Source: Streptomyces griseofuscus (GTDB lineage Bacteria; Actinomycetota; Actinomycetes; Streptomycetales; Streptomycetaceae). Taken from it: a stretch of 64,000 nucleotides of DNA. Location: the NCBI RefSeq assembly GCF_014673495.1, contig NZ_CP051006.1, positions 5,394,001 to 5,458,000 of the forward strand, in the 5' to 3' direction. Within the stretch, counting starts at the first letter, position 1. The number at the start of each line of letters is the position of its first letter. Shown one piece after another: positions 17,719 to 26,386 of this stretch. Position numbers and translations under genes: made by a program. The notes below the pieces were generated by a model, which worked only from the letters and a program-made list of their open reading frames with translations, searched no databases and was not told where the DNA came from.

Positions 17719-17848
17719 GGGCCGGGCCGCACCGTCGGGGCCCAGGGCCCAAGCCCCCGCCGGAACAGACGCCGGGAACTCCTGTTCCGTTCCGGGAGTC
17801 GGTCAGGAGGGGACAATTGTGCGCGGGATCACCGAACGGGTGGAGCTG

Positions 17849-19168
17849 ATGGAACCTACCGAGACCGGAACTGCCGGACCGGCCGTGTCGTCGTCGTACC
17901 GGACGATGACGGCCTTCACCCCTGCCGACGAGGAGCGCCGGCGCGGGGTGCGGCGGATGAAACTCACCGCGACGGGCCTGCTGCTGTTCGTCGCCGTGGT
18001 CTACGTCCTGGCCAAGCTGGCCGGGAACGCGGGCGCGGGGGCGTGGGCGGACTACGTCTCCGCGGCGGCGGAGGCGGGCATGGTGGGCGCGCTGGCGGAC
18101 TGGTTCGCGGTGACCGCGCTGTTCCGGCATCCGCTCGGGCTGCCGATCCCGCACACCGCGATCATTCCGACCAAGAAGGATCAGCTGGGTGTCTCGCTGG
18201 GCGAGTTCGTGGGGGAGAACTTCCTGTCCCAGGATGTCGTACGGCAGCGGCTGCGCGCCGTCGGCATCGGCGCCCGGCTGGGTTCCTGGCTGGCCGAGCC
18301 GGAGCATGCGGACCGGGTGACGGCGGAGCTGGCGACCGCGTTGCGGGGCGCGCTCACGGTGTTGCGGGACTCGGATGTGCAGGCGGTGGTGGGGGAGGCG
18401 ATCACCCGGCGGGCCGGGGCCCGGGAGATCGCGCCGGGGCTCGGCAAGATGCTGGAGAAGGTCGTCGCGGACGGCGGGCACAAGCGGGCCGTGGATCTGG
18501 TGGTCGCGCGGGCCCATGACTGGCTGGTGCTGCACGGCGAGAATGTGATGGGTGCGGTGCAGGGCGGGGCGCCGGGGTGGACGCCGCGGTTCGTGGACCG
18601 CAAGATCGGTGAGCGGGTCTACAAGGAGTTGCTGCGGTTCTGCGCGGAGATGCGGGACATGCCGTCCCATCCGGCGCGTGGCGCCCTGGACCGCTTCCTG
18701 ACCGATTTCGCCTCCGACTTGCAGTCGGACACCGAGACCCGGGCGCGGGTGGAGCGGCTGAAGGGCGAGGTGCTGGGCCGGGGTGAGGTGCAGGATCTGA
18801 TCGCGTCCGCCTGGACGGCCGTACGGTCGATGATCGTCGCGGCGGCGGAGGACGAGCGCAGTGAGCTGCGGACGCGGCTGCGGTCGGCGCTGCTGTCCCT
18901 GGGCGCGCGGATGGCGAGCGAGCCGAAGATGCAGGAGAAGGTGGACAGCTGGCTGGAGGGCGCGGCGGTGCATGTCGTGACCACCTACCGGGCGGAGATC
19001 ACCTCGCTGATCACGGACACGGTGGCGGGCTGGGACGCCGAGCACACCACCCGGAAGATCGAGGCGCACATCGGGCGCGATCTGCAGTTCATCCGGATCA
19101 ATGGCACGGTGGTGGGATCACTGGCGGGGCTGCTGATCTTCACGGTGTCGCGGGCGGTGGGTGGCTGA
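17849..19168 (+). CDS. DUF445 family membrane protein
   Basis: 439 residues. Begins with a soluble stretch, then a helix (GLLLFVAVVYVLAKLAG), the family signature GMVGALADWFAVTALFRHPLGLPIPHT cut by IIPTKKDQLG, a long helical region, and a C-terminal helix (GSLAGLLIFTVSRAV). This matches DUF445 (YjiN-like) proteins, whose function is unknown; they are thought to span the membrane at both ends. GTG at 17840 is an alternative start three codons earlier; ATG 17849 follows GGAG closely. No operon partner is obvious. Confidence 0.9.
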   Translation: MEPTETGTAGPAVSSSYRTMTAFTPADEERRRGVRRMKLTATGLLLFVAVVYVLAKLAGNAGAGAWADYVSAAAEAGMVGALADWFAVTALFRHPLGLPIPHTAIIPTKKDQLGVSLGEFVGENFLSQDVVRQRLRAVGIGARLGSWLAEPEHADRVTAELATALRGALTVLRDSDVQAVVGEAITRRAGAREIAPGLGKMLEKVVADGGHKRAVDLVVARAHDWLVLHGENVMGAVQGGAPGWTPRFVDRKIGERVYKELLRFCAEMRDMPSHPARGALDRFLTDFASDLQSDTETRARVERLKGEVLGRGEVQDLIASAWTAVRSMIVAAAEDERSELRTRLRSALLSLGARMASEPKMQEKVDSWLEGAAVHVVTTYRAEITSLITDTVAGWDAEHTTRKIEAHIGRDLQFIRINGTVVGSLAGLLIFTVSRAVGG

Positions 19169-19224
19169 CGGCGGGTCATCCGGCGCCTGGATCGGCGGCG
19201 CGGGGGTATCCGTCGTCCTGCCGT

Positions 19225-19241
19225 CCCCCCGCTTCGGGGGG
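19225..19241 (+). terminator. Short GC hairpin between DUF445 and MFS genes
   Basis: CCCCCCG-CTT-CGGGGGG lies 57 bp after the DUF445 stop and 24 bp before the MFS start. It may end the first transcript or shape the leader of the second. Confidence 0.55.
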
Positions 19242-19264
19242 CGTCCTCGACGAGGAGGAAGCCG

Positions 19265-20857
19265 ATGACAGGAGCCGAGAAATCGTCCGCGGGGGCGTCT
19301 GCGGGGGCGTCTGCGGGGGCGTCCGGGGAGGCCGGTGCGGGCGGCCGGACGGGTGATGGTGGGCGGACCATCAGCACCGACATCCCCGCCCGCCTCGACC
19401 GCCTCCCGTGGTCCCGCTGGCACTGGACGATCGTGATCGGCCTCGGCACCGTATGGATCCTGGACGGCCTGGAGGTCACGGTCGTCGGCAACATCGCCAG
19501 CCGGTTGGCCGAACCGGGCAGCGGCCTGTCGATCACATCCGGTCAGATCACGGGCACGGCCGCCGCGCTGTATGTCGCGGGCGCGTGCGTGGGCGCGCTG
19601 TTCTGGGGCCGGCTGACCGACCGTTACGGCCGTAAGAAGCTGTTCATGATCACCCTGGCGGTGTATCTGGTGGCGACGGCCCTGACCGCGGTCTCCTGGG
19701 AGGCCTGGTGGTTCTTCCTCTTCCGCTTCCTGACCGGCTTCGGCATCGGCGGCGAGTACGCGGCGATCAACTCCGCGATCGACGAGCTGATCCCGGCCCA
19801 CTACCGCGGCCGTGTCGACCTGATCATCAACGGCAGTTTCTGGCTGGGCGCGGTGGGCGGTTCGCTGCTGTCCATCGTGGCGCTGAACACCGGCCTGCTG
19901 GCGATGAACGTGGGCTGGCGGCTGACCTTCGCGCTGGGGGCCGTACTGGCGCTGGTGATCCTGCTCGTACGGCGGCACGTCCCGGAGAGTCCGCGGTGGC
20001 TGCTGATCCACGGCCGGGATGAGGAGGCGGAGGAGATCGTCACCGGCATCGAACGGCAGGTGGAGGCGGAGAAGGGCGTCCGGCTGCCGGCGACGGACGC
20101 GCGGCTGGCCATCCACCAGCGCAAGAGCGTCACCTTCCGGGAGATCGCCCACACGGTCTTCGGGCGGTACCGCAGGCGCGCGGTGCTCGGCTTCTCGCTC
20201 TTCATCGGGCAGGCGTTCCTGTACAACGCGATCACCTTCGGCTTCGGCGCGATCCTGACGAAGTTCTTCGCGGTGCCGACGGACCGTACGGGCTACTACT
20301 TCGCGGTCATCGCCGTCGGAAACTTCTGCGGCCCGCTGCTGCTGGGCAAGCTCTTCGACACGGTCGGCCGCCGGGTGATGATCTCCTCGACGTATCTGCT
20401 GTCGGGTCTGCTGCTGTTCGGTACGGCGTGGCTGTTCGACCGGGGTGTGCTCAACGCGACGACGCTGACGGCGTGCTGGTGCGCGGTTCTCTTCTTCGCC
20501 TCGGCGGGCGCGTCCAGCGCGTATCTGACGGTGTCGGAGATCTTCCCGATGGAGACGCGCGCGATGTCCATCGCCTTCTTCTACGCCCTGGGTACGGCGG
20601 CCGGCGGTATCAGCGGCCCGCTGCTCTTCGCGGACCTCACCGGCACGGGCCGGGTCGGCGACACGGTCCTGGCCTTCTCCATCGGGGCGGCGCTGATGTG
20701 CGCGGCGGGCTTGGTGGCGGCGGCGCTGGCGGTGCGGGCGGAGCGGCGGCCGCTGGAGGAGGTGGCGACGCCGTTGACGGCGGTCGCGGAGGGTACGGCG
20801 GCGTCGGCGGGCCCGGGCGCCGGTACCCAGGGCCCGCCGACGGTGGGCAGGGCGTGA
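19265..20857 (+). CDS. MFS transporter, metabolite:proton symporter type
   Basis: 530 residues, 12 membrane helices. Motif A is GRLTDRYGRKK after the second helix, and the sixth helix is followed by RRHVPESPRWLLIHGR, the sugar-porter/metabolite-symporter hallmark. The N-terminus has an Ala/Ser/Gly-rich segment encoded by three direct 12-bp repeats (about 19287-19322), so its length may vary between strains. GAGGAGGAA precedes the start. The region around the stop codon is also duplicated (a 21-bp unit ending in GGCGTGAGCCCC occurs twice). Transported compound not predictable; organic acids or sugars are usual for this group. Confidence 0.9.
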   Translation: MTGAEKSSAGASAGASAGASGEAGAGGRTGDGGRTISTDIPARLDRLPWSRWHWTIVIGLGTVWILDGLEVTVVGNIASRLAEPGSGLSITSGQITGTAAALYVAGACVGALFWGRLTDRYGRKKLFMITLAVYLVATALTAVSWEAWWFFLFRFLTGFGIGGEYAAINSAIDELIPAHYRGRVDLIINGSFWLGAVGGSLLSIVALNTGLLAMNVGWRLTFALGAVLALVILLVRRHVPESPRWLLIHGRDEEAEEIVTGIERQVEAEKGVRLPATDARLAIHQRKSVTFREIAHTVFGRYRRRAVLGFSLFIGQAFLYNAITFGFGAILTKFFAVPTDRTGYYFAVIAVGNFCGPLLLGKLFDTVGRRVMISSTYLLSGLLLFGTAWLFDRGVLNATTLTACWCAVLFFASAGASSAYLTVSEIFPMETRAMSIAFFYALGTAAGGISGPLLFADLTGTGRVGDTVLAFSIGAALMCAAGLVAAALAVRAERRPLEEVATPLTAVAEGTAASAGPGAGTQGPPTVGRA

Positions 20858-20930
20858 GCCCCGGCGGTGGGCAGGGCGTGAGCCCCGCGCCTGCCCGCGT
20901 CCGTCCCTGGCCCTGGGCCCGCCTGTCCGC

Positions 20931-21233
20931 TCAGGCCCTGCGGTCGGCGACGGCCCAGGAGGCGAGGGCTACGGCACCGGCGACACCGAGGACGGAGGGC
21001 CAGGCGCCGATCTTCTTGGCGAGCGGGTGGGATCCCGCGAAGGCGCCGACATAGGCGGCGGTCAGCACACCGGCGGTGGCGTTCCCGGCCTGCTTGCGCC
21101 ACTGCTGGGCGGCGGCGGCGCCGGCGACGGCGAGCACGGCCCCGCCGAGCGGCCGCTTCTTCGTCCACCGGGCGACCCCGTACCCGCCGACGAGCCCGCT
21201 CGCGGCGACGACAGCGCTGGGAACCCTGGCCAT
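20931..21233 (-). CDS. Small membrane protein, function unknown
   Basis: 100 residues with three or four hydrophobic segments (SAVVAASGLVGGYGVA, GGAVLAVAGAAAA, AGVLTAAYVGAFAG, SVLGVAGAVALASWAVA). I recognise no named family beyond conserved actinobacterial membrane proteins. Start ATG at 21233 has GGAGG five bases upstream; the longer open frame upstream crosses three direct repeats. It converges with the MFS gene and is divergent from hsp20. Confidence 0.75.
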   Translation of the reverse strand: MARVPSAVVAASGLVGGYGVARWTKKRPLGGAVLAVAGAAAAQQWRKQAGNATAGVLTAAYVGAFAGSHPLAKKIGAWPSVLGVAGAVALASWAVADRRA

Positions 21234-21247
21234 GCATGCCTCCGTAT

Positions 21248-21286
21248 GTCGTATCCGAACGTCGTGTCCGGACGTCGTATCCGAAT
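21248..21286 (-). repeat. Three direct 13-bp repeats upstream of a membrane protein gene
   Basis: GTCGTATCCGAAC, GTCGTGTCCGGAC and GTCGTATCCGAAT follow one another without gaps, ending 15 bp from the start of the gene at 20931-21233. Regular spacing close to one DNA turn and a position over the promoter or leader suggest operator repeats; no protein is assigned. Confidence 0.6.
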
Positions 21287-21348
21287 GTCCGTAGAGGATG
21301 CCGAGGCTAGCGCGCGGGCGGCGGCGCTTACCTAACCTGAGTCGCGGC

Positions 21349-21377
21349 TTGTCAACTTTCCGGCTGCGCGCTATATA
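21349..21377 (+). promoter_or_regulatory. Promoter of hsp20
   Basis: TTGTCA (21349-21354), 17 bases, TATATA (21372-21377): a near-consensus vegetative promoter in an unusually AT-rich patch for this genome, 50 bp before the Hsp20 start. I do not see a full HAIR, CIRCE or RheA-type inverted repeat around it. Confidence 0.6.
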
Positions 21378-21427
21378 AATACGCGTAGGGCATCGCACCC
21401 AGTACCTTGAGAAGGGAGTGACCCGTG

Positions 21428-21853
21428 ATGCTCATGCGTACCGACCCGTTCCGCGAACTCGACCGACTCGCGCAGCAGGTGATCGGTGGCACCGCCCGTC
21501 CGTCGGCGATGCCGATGGACGCCTACCGTTCCGGTGACGAATTCCTGGTCCACTTCGACCTCCCCGGCATCGATCCGGAGACGATCGAACTGGACGTCGA
21601 ACGCAATGTCCTCACTGTCCGCGCCGAGCGCCGCGATCCCGCCCCCGAGGACGCGCAGAAGCTGGTCGCGGAGCGGCCGACGGGCACCTTCACCCGGCAG
21701 CTCTTCCTCGGCGACACCCTGGACACGGAACGCATCGACGCCTCCTACGAGTCCGGCGTCCTGACCCTGCGCATCCCGGTCGCCGAGCAGGCGAAGCCGC
21801 GCCGCATCCGGATCACCGGCGGCACCCCCTCCCGCAAGCAGCTCACCGGCTGA
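21428..21853 (+). CDS. Hsp20/alpha-crystallin small heat shock protein
   Basis: 141 residues. ATP-independent chaperone that holds unfolding proteins. The alpha-crystallin domain spans about residues 32-125, with FDLPGIDPETIELDVERNVL, FTRQLFLGDTLDTERIDAS and YESGVLTLRIPVAE, the last being the conserved A-x-x-x-n-G-V-L-type strand. GTG 21425 and ATG 21428 are alternative starts; AAGGGAG is upstream of both. A perfect 14-bp terminator follows. Its neighbour DUF2267 protein also occurs with stress genes. Confidence 0.94.
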   Translation: MLMRTDPFRELDRLAQQVIGGTARPSAMPMDAYRSGDEFLVHFDLPGIDPETIELDVERNVLTVRAERRDPAPEDAQKLVAERPTGTFTRQLFLGDTLDTERIDASYESGVLTLRIPVAEQAKPRRIRITGGTPSRKQLTG

Positions 21854-21859
21854 CCCCCT

Positions 21860-21899
21860 CCGGGGAGGGGCGGTACCCATAAGTCCCGCCCCTCCCCGG
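21860..21899 (+). terminator. Terminator after hsp20
   Basis: CCGGGGAGGGGCGG (21860-21873) pairs perfectly with 21886-21899; 12-base loop. It starts 7 bp after the stop codon. Confidence 0.8.
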
Positions 21900-22040
21900 G
21901 CCGTTCGGCCCCCCGACCTGCCCACCCGTCCCGATCCACCCGTACGGCGACGGGGTACGGAACCACCGGACGTACCGGACGCCCGCGCGCCCCCGCAGAG
22001 GCAGCGGGGGCGCAGAAGGAGCGCAGAAGGAGCCATGACG

Positions 22041-22643
22041 ATGACCACGACGGTGCCGAAGCCCGCTGTGCGGCCCACCGCGAAGAACGCGACGGCACCG
22101 CGGCCCGCCCCGAGCCTCGCCCGGGAGGACCTGGCGGCGCGGGAGGGAGCCTCAAGGGCCGCGTCGAAGGACTTGGGGGCGCCGGAGTCTGCCTTGAGGG
22201 CCGGCCGGGAGAATGCGGCGGCACCGAAGCCCGCCCCGCGGACCACCTGGGAGGCCCTGACCGAGGCCGTCCGTGAGACGGGCGGCTACCCGACCCGGGC
22301 ACAGGCCGAACACCTCAGCCGCCTCGTCCTCACCGCCCTCGGCACCCACCTCACCGGCGACGAACGCGTCGCCCTGGCCCAGTCCCTCCCCCCGGAGGCC
22401 GGCCACCTGATCGCCTCCCAGATCCCCCTGCCCCACCCCCTGACGGCCCGCGAATTCGTGGACTCGGTGTCCACCCAGCTCCCCGACTCCACCCCGGCAA
22501 CGGCCCGCTGGGACGTCAGCTCGGTCCTGACCGCCGTCTCCACCACAATCGGCCCCGCCCTGACGGACCAGGTCCTGTCTCAACTGCCGCGGGGGTACGC
22601 GTTGTTGTTCGGGAGGGCGGAGCTGGCGGCGGCTATGGCGTGA
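22041..22643 (+). CDS. DUF2267 protein
   Basis: 200 residues. About 70 residues of Ala/Pro/Lys-rich sequence containing an imperfect internal repeat (REDLAAREGASRAA, SKDLGAPESALRAG, RENAAAPKPAPR) precede a DUF2267 domain of helical repeats (GGYPTRAQAEHLSRLVLTAL, HLTGDERVALAQSLPPEAGH, VSSVLTAVSTTIGPALTDQV, LSQLPRGYALLFG). The family is often found near heat shock or redox stress genes; its action is unknown. ATG 22041 is chosen over 22035 because AAGGAG stands eight bases before it. Confidence 0.85.
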   Translation: MTTTVPKPAVRPTAKNATAPRPAPSLAREDLAAREGASRAASKDLGAPESALRAGRENAAAPKPAPRTTWEALTEAVRETGGYPTRAQAEHLSRLVLTALGTHLTGDERVALAQSLPPEAGHLIASQIPLPHPLTAREFVDSVSTQLPDSTPATARWDVSSVLTAVSTTIGPALTDQVLSQLPRGYALLFGRAELAAAMA

Positions 22644-22754
22644 CCTTGCTCAGCGAGTTGGTGATGCCAGCGGCGATGACCAACCGGGCTGGGAGAATCC
22701 CTCGGAGGCCGAGCGGCCCATCCGTCCTTGGCGACGGTGAGCCCGTCAGCCCGG

Positions 22755-23210
22755 TCATCGCCCCGCCCCCCTGGGTCGCCCCCGCTCCATGGCCGCTCGG
22801 CGTCGGCGGACGGTCTCCTCGATGCGCAGGGCCACCGTGACGGGTGATTCGTGTTCCCAGAAGCGCAGTACTTCCCAGCCGGCGGCCACGAGATGTTCCG
22901 TGGTCTCCGTGTCGCGGGCGATGTTGCGGTCCAGCTTCTGGCGCCACCACTGTGCGTTCGCCTTCGGGTGCGTCGCGTGTTCCGGGCAGCCGTGCCAGAA
23001 GCATCCGTCGATGAGGACGGCCACCTTGGTCGAGGTGAACGCCACGTCGATCCGGCGTCGGGCCATGCCCGGCACCGGGTATTCCACGCGATAGCGCAGC
23101 CCGGCCGCGTGCAGGAGGCGGCGTACGGCCAGCTCGGCCGCCGTGTCCTTGCTCACCTGCTTGCTCATGCGGGCGGAGACGGCGGCTGAGGAAGGGGTCA
23201 CGTGGGACAC
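22755..23210 (-). CDS. vsr: Very short patch repair endonuclease (Vsr)
   Basis: About 151 residues. Vsr nicks DNA beside T:G mismatches that arise by deamination of 5-methylcytosine. Visible motifs: YPVPGMARRRIDVAF with the metal-binding Asp, VAVLIDGCFWHGCPEH with the zinc-binding Cys/His cluster, WWRQKLDRNIARD, and GWEVLRFWEHE. No cytosine methyltransferase gene is adjacent, which is unusual. Start uncertain: GTG 23210 gives the whole family N-terminus; ATG 23168 is a shorter choice. Neither has a strong ribosome site. Confidence 0.9.
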   Translation of the reverse strand: MSHVTPSSAAVSARMSKQVSKDTAAELAVRRLLHAAGLRYRVEYPVPGMARRRIDVAFTSTKVAVLIDGCFWHGCPEHATHPKANAQWWRQKLDRNIARDTETTEHLVAAGWEVLRFWEHESPVTVALRIEETVRRRRAAMERGRPRGAGR

Positions 23211-23265
23211 GGGAGCATTTTGCCAGGGGGAGGACCATCGAGTGGAGCCCGGGAAGGGGACTGTC

Positions 23266-24276
23266 CTACGCCCCGTGGCACTCCACGTACCCCCGCCCCT
23301 CCCCACACCAGCACCCCGCCCCCCTCCCCGGAGGCCAGGCGATCGCCTTGCCCCGGGCTGCGAGGGTCGTCGCGTATTGGGGGAGCAGGGTCGGGTCGTC
23401 GGGGGAGGTTGCCTCGGAGGCGGCGAAGGCCTCGTAGGAGGGGACGGTGCCCGTGACGATGCCGAGGTTGTCGGTGCCGGAGGTGGAGAGTTCGCGGAGG
23501 GAGGACTCTATGGTCGCGAGGTGCGACTCGTGGGAGGGGTACTCCGTGGAGAGGGCGGGGTAGGCCGAGAGGAGTTCGGCCAGTTCCGGGGCCGGCCAGT
23601 GGAGGACGGCCACCGGGAAGGGGCGGGAGAGGGCCTCGCGGTAGGCGCCCAGTTCCGTGCGCAGGCGGGAGATCTCGGCCTCCAGCTCGGCCGGGTTGTC
23701 CGAGCCGAGGGACCAGACGCGCTTGGGGTCATGGAGCTCGTCCAGGGTGACCGGCGCGGTGTGCAGGGTGTCGGCCAGGGTGTCCCAGTCGTCGTGCGGC
23801 AGGCCCCGCATACGGCGGACGCGGTGGCGGCCGTAGAGGAGGGGGTGGAGGGCCTGCGGGGGCTCCGCGGCGTCCGGGAGCAGCAGCCGCGCCGCCTCCG
23901 TGAACGTCTCCTCCGCCGACTCCAGCTCGTCGTGGGCCTCCAGGGATTCCGCGATGATCACCCAGGGGCCCGGCTCGCGCGGGGCCGTCGTACGGATGCC
24001 GTCGATGATCGCCCGGGCCTCGGCCTCATGGCCGTACTCCCAGAGGTTGGACGCCTTCAGGGCCCGTACCAGCGACGGGTTCTCCAGGGTGGCCGGGGTG
24101 GACAGCAGGCGGTCGTAGAGGGTGGTGGCCGCGGGGCGGTCGCCGGACAGCTCCAGGTGGGCGGCAGCCCGCAGGAGCAGGGCCTCGGCGTCCTCCGGGT
24201 ACAGGCCGGCGGTCCGCTCCAGGCGTGCCGCTTCGGCGGTGTGGTCGACGTTCTCGGCAGGCGTGTCGGGGCGCAT
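23266..24276 (-). CDS. TPR-like protein with C-terminal SEC-C-type zinc motif
   Basis: 336 residues, soluble. The first 200 residues are helical and TPR-like (EAARLERTAGLYPEDAEALL, AAAHLELSGDRPAATTLYDR, EDAEALLL spacing). The last residues, GCWCGEGRGYVECHG, resemble the SEC-C zinc motif CxCxxxxxxxxC[CH] found in SecA and many unrelated proteins. ATG 24276 is used because upstream codons are unlike protein sequence. Function unknown; the motif suggests a protein- or nucleic-acid-binding zinc knuckle. Confidence 0.82.
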   Translation of the reverse strand: MRPDTPAENVDHTAEAARLERTAGLYPEDAEALLLRAAAHLELSGDRPAATTLYDRLLSTPATLENPSLVRALKASNLWEYGHEAEARAIIDGIRTTAPREPGPWVIIAESLEAHDELESAEETFTEAARLLLPDAAEPPQALHPLLYGRHRVRRMRGLPHDDWDTLADTLHTAPVTLDELHDPKRVWSLGSDNPAELEAEISRLRTELGAYREALSRPFPVAVLHWPAPELAELLSAYPALSTEYPSHESHLATIESSLRELSTSGTDNLGIVTGTVPSYEAFAASEATSPDDPTLLPQYATTLAARGKAIAWPPGRGAGCWCGEGRGYVECHGA

Positions 24277-24377
24277 GGGGGACACCGTACTGCCGGGCGC
24301 CGACAAACGTGAGGGCGGTCCGGTGGGGTGATCCCTGAGGGGGACACCTCGCATATAACGGCCGCTGTCGGGATATA

Positions 24378-24409
24378 CCGGTCCGCCGGTCCAGCGGTCC
24401 GCCGGTCCG
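24378..24409. repeat. Four 8-bp direct repeats in a divergent intergenic region
   Basis: CCGGTCCG, CCGGTCCA, GCGGTCCG and CCGGTCCG in tandem, between the TPR/SEC-C gene and the permease gene. The rest of the 270-bp gap shows no other clear signal. Confidence 0.5.
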
Positions 24410-24545
24410 TGGATGCGCGGGGGTGCCGGGCTGTCACGCCCCGGCCCGCCGTACACAGGACCACTCGCTATCTTCTGTGCGTACATCGACATCCACGCGG
24501 ACCTCCGGTCTGTGTGGACATCTGGACGTGGGGTCGTGGGTCGGG

Positions 24546-25580
24546 ATGCGCGTGACGGGGGAGTCGGTCCACGCCGAGCGGGAGGGGCTGGACGCGGCCC
24601 GGGCGGAGGACGAGGGCGCGGGGGCGCTGCCCCGGTACTGGCCGCTGCTGCTCGTCGGGGCCGCCGTCGTGCCCGGCACCCTGCTCTTCCTCGTCGGGCG
24701 GTGGGGGGACGCCCCGGCCGTCGAGGCGTGGCGGACCGTGTGCCTGGCGGTGACGGTGCAGGCGCTGCCGTTCCTGCTGCTCGGTACGGCCCTGTCCGGG
24801 GCGATCAACGCCTTCGTGCCCGAGCGGGTGTTCCGGCGGATGCTGCCCCGGCGGCCCCTGCTCGCCGTGCCCGTGGCGGGGGTCGCGGGGGTGGTGCTGC
24901 CGGGCTGTGAGTGCGCGTCCGTGCCGGTGGCCAACAGCCTCATCGGGCGGGGGGTCACCCCGGCCGCCGCGTTCGCCTTCCTGCTGTCCGCGCCGGCCAT
25001 CAACCCCGTCGTCCTCACCGCCACCGCGATCGCCTTCCCCGGCAACCCGGCCATGGTGCTGGCCCGGCTGCTCGCCTCCCTCGCGACGGCCGTCGCCATG
25101 GGGTGGCTGTGGCTGCGGTTCGGGCGCAGCGAGTGGCTGCGGCCCGCCGTACGGCACACCGGGCACCAGGCCGGGCACAGCAGGTGGGACGAGTTCCGGG
25201 CCGGGTTCCAGCACGACTTCCTGCACGCCGGCGGGTTCCTGGTGCTGGGCGCGATGGCGGCCGCCACCTTCAACGTCGGCGTGCCGCGCTCCGTGCTCGC
25301 CACCTTCACCGGCACGCCCTGGCCGGCCGTGCTCTTCCTGGCCGCCCTCGCCGTGCTGCTCGCCGTCTGCTCCGAGGCGGACGCCTTCCTCGCCGCCTCG
25401 CTCACCGGGTTCCCGCCGGTGGCGCGGCTGGCGTTCATGGTGGTGGGGCCCATGGTCGACCTGAAGCTGATCGCCCTCCAGGCGGGCACGTTCGGGCGGG
25501 CCTTCGCCGTACGGTTCTCCGCCGCCACCTTTGTCGTCGCCGTCGCGTGCAGCGCGCTGATCGGAGGTGCCCTGCTGTGA
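24546..25580 (+). CDS. DUF318 (UPF0718) family permease
   Basis: 344 residues, about eight membrane helices. The signature VVLPGCECASVPVANSLIGR with its Cys-Glu-Cys is characteristic of this permease family (YcgR in Bacillus subtilis), as is SAPAINPVVLTATAIAFPGN and CSEADAFLAASLTG. The family is linked to metal or metalloid handling; B. subtilis ycgR belongs to the zinc-repressor regulon. Its stop overlaps the next start by GTGA, so the two proteins are made together. I saw no Zur-like box upstream. Confidence 0.85.
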   Translation: MRVTGESVHAEREGLDAARAEDEGAGALPRYWPLLLVGAAVVPGTLLFLVGRWGDAPAVEAWRTVCLAVTVQALPFLLLGTALSGAINAFVPERVFRRMLPRRPLLAVPVAGVAGVVLPGCECASVPVANSLIGRGVTPAAAFAFLLSAPAINPVVLTATAIAFPGNPAMVLARLLASLATAVAMGWLWLRFGRSEWLRPAVRHTGHQAGHSRWDEFRAGFQHDFLHAGGFLVLGAMAAATFNVGVPRSVLATFTGTPWPAVLFLAALAVLLAVCSEADAFLAASLTGFPPVARLAFMVVGPMVDLKLIALQAGTFGRAFAVRFSAATFVVAVACSALIGGALL

Positions 25581-26311
25581 AGCGGACCCTGCAATCGGGG
25601 CTGCTGGTGCTGTGCGGGCTCGGCCTGCTGCGCATCTCCCTCGTCACCGACCTGTGCCTGCGGTACGTCAAGGAGAGCATGCGGCCCCTGCTCATCGCCT
25701 CCGGGTGCGTCCTGGTGCTGCTGGGGGTCGTGAGCGCGATTCTCGATCGGCGGGGGCGGCGGCGGGAGCACGACACGCACGGGCACGATCACTCGCATGT
25801 GCCCCGCGTCGCCTGGCTGTTGCTGCTGCCCGCGCTCAGCCTGCTCTGTTACGCCCCGCCCGCCCTCGGCGCCTACACCGCCTCCCGGCAGCCGCCCAGA
25901 CCCATGGTCCAGCAGAGCGAGTTCGCGCCGCTGGCCGCCATCTCACCGCTGCCGATGACCCTGTCCGACTTCACCAGCCGGGTCCAGCAGGACCGCGCGC
26001 GGGCCATCAAGGGGCGCACCGTCCTGATGACCGGCATCGTCACACCGCACGGGAAGGGTGGCTGGGATCTCACCCGGATCATCATCAACTGCTGTGCGGC
26101 GGACGCCCAGTCGGTGAAGGTACGGGTCTACGGCGGTCCCGTGCCGCCCGCGAACACCTGGGTCACGGTCACCGGCGTCTGGCACCCCGCCGGCACCCTG
26201 GGCACCTCTTCCGCGGCGGTCGCGCTGGACGCCCGTACCGTCAAGAAGGTGCCCCGGCCCGTCAACGGCTACCAGGACGCCCTTCCGCTGCCCACCGCGC
26301 GCACCTCCTGA
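25577..26311 (+). CDS. TIGR03943-type membrane protein, partner of the DUF318 permease
   Basis: 244 residues. Three hydrophobic segments in the first 110 residues, a His/Asp-rich loop HDTHGHDHSH near residue 70 that could bind metal, then an outer domain with GRTVLMTGIVTPHG and the conserved RIIINCCAADAQSVKV. This matches the YcgQ/TIGR03943 family, the usual partner of the preceding permease. GTGA overlap with the upstream stop. Metal transport, probably zinc, is an inference from family and the histidine cluster. Confidence 0.83.
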   Translation: MKRTLQSGLLVLCGLGLLRISLVTDLCLRYVKESMRPLLIASGCVLVLLGVVSAILDRRGRRREHDTHGHDHSHVPRVAWLLLLPALSLLCYAPPALGAYTASRQPPRPMVQQSEFAPLAAISPLPMTLSDFTSRVQQDRARAIKGRTVLMTGIVTPHGKGGWDLTRIIINCCAADAQSVKVRVYGGPVPPANTWVTVTGVWHPAGTLGTSSAAVALDARTVKKVPRPVNGYQDALPLPTARTS

Positions 26312-26386
26312 AACCGGGCTTCCCTCTGGCCAGTTGAGGGCGGCGCGCCTATCGTGCGGGCGGCTCCCGGTGGAGGTGGTGTGCGG

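Noticed and set aside
21301..21424. HAIR, CIRCE or RheA operator for hsp20
   Set aside because: Only a lone CTTGAG half is seen near 21405; no inverted partner at the proper distance.
24277..24545. Zinc repressor box before the DUF318 permease
   Set aside because: I could not find a TGAAAATGATTTTCA-like palindrome; only short GC repeats.
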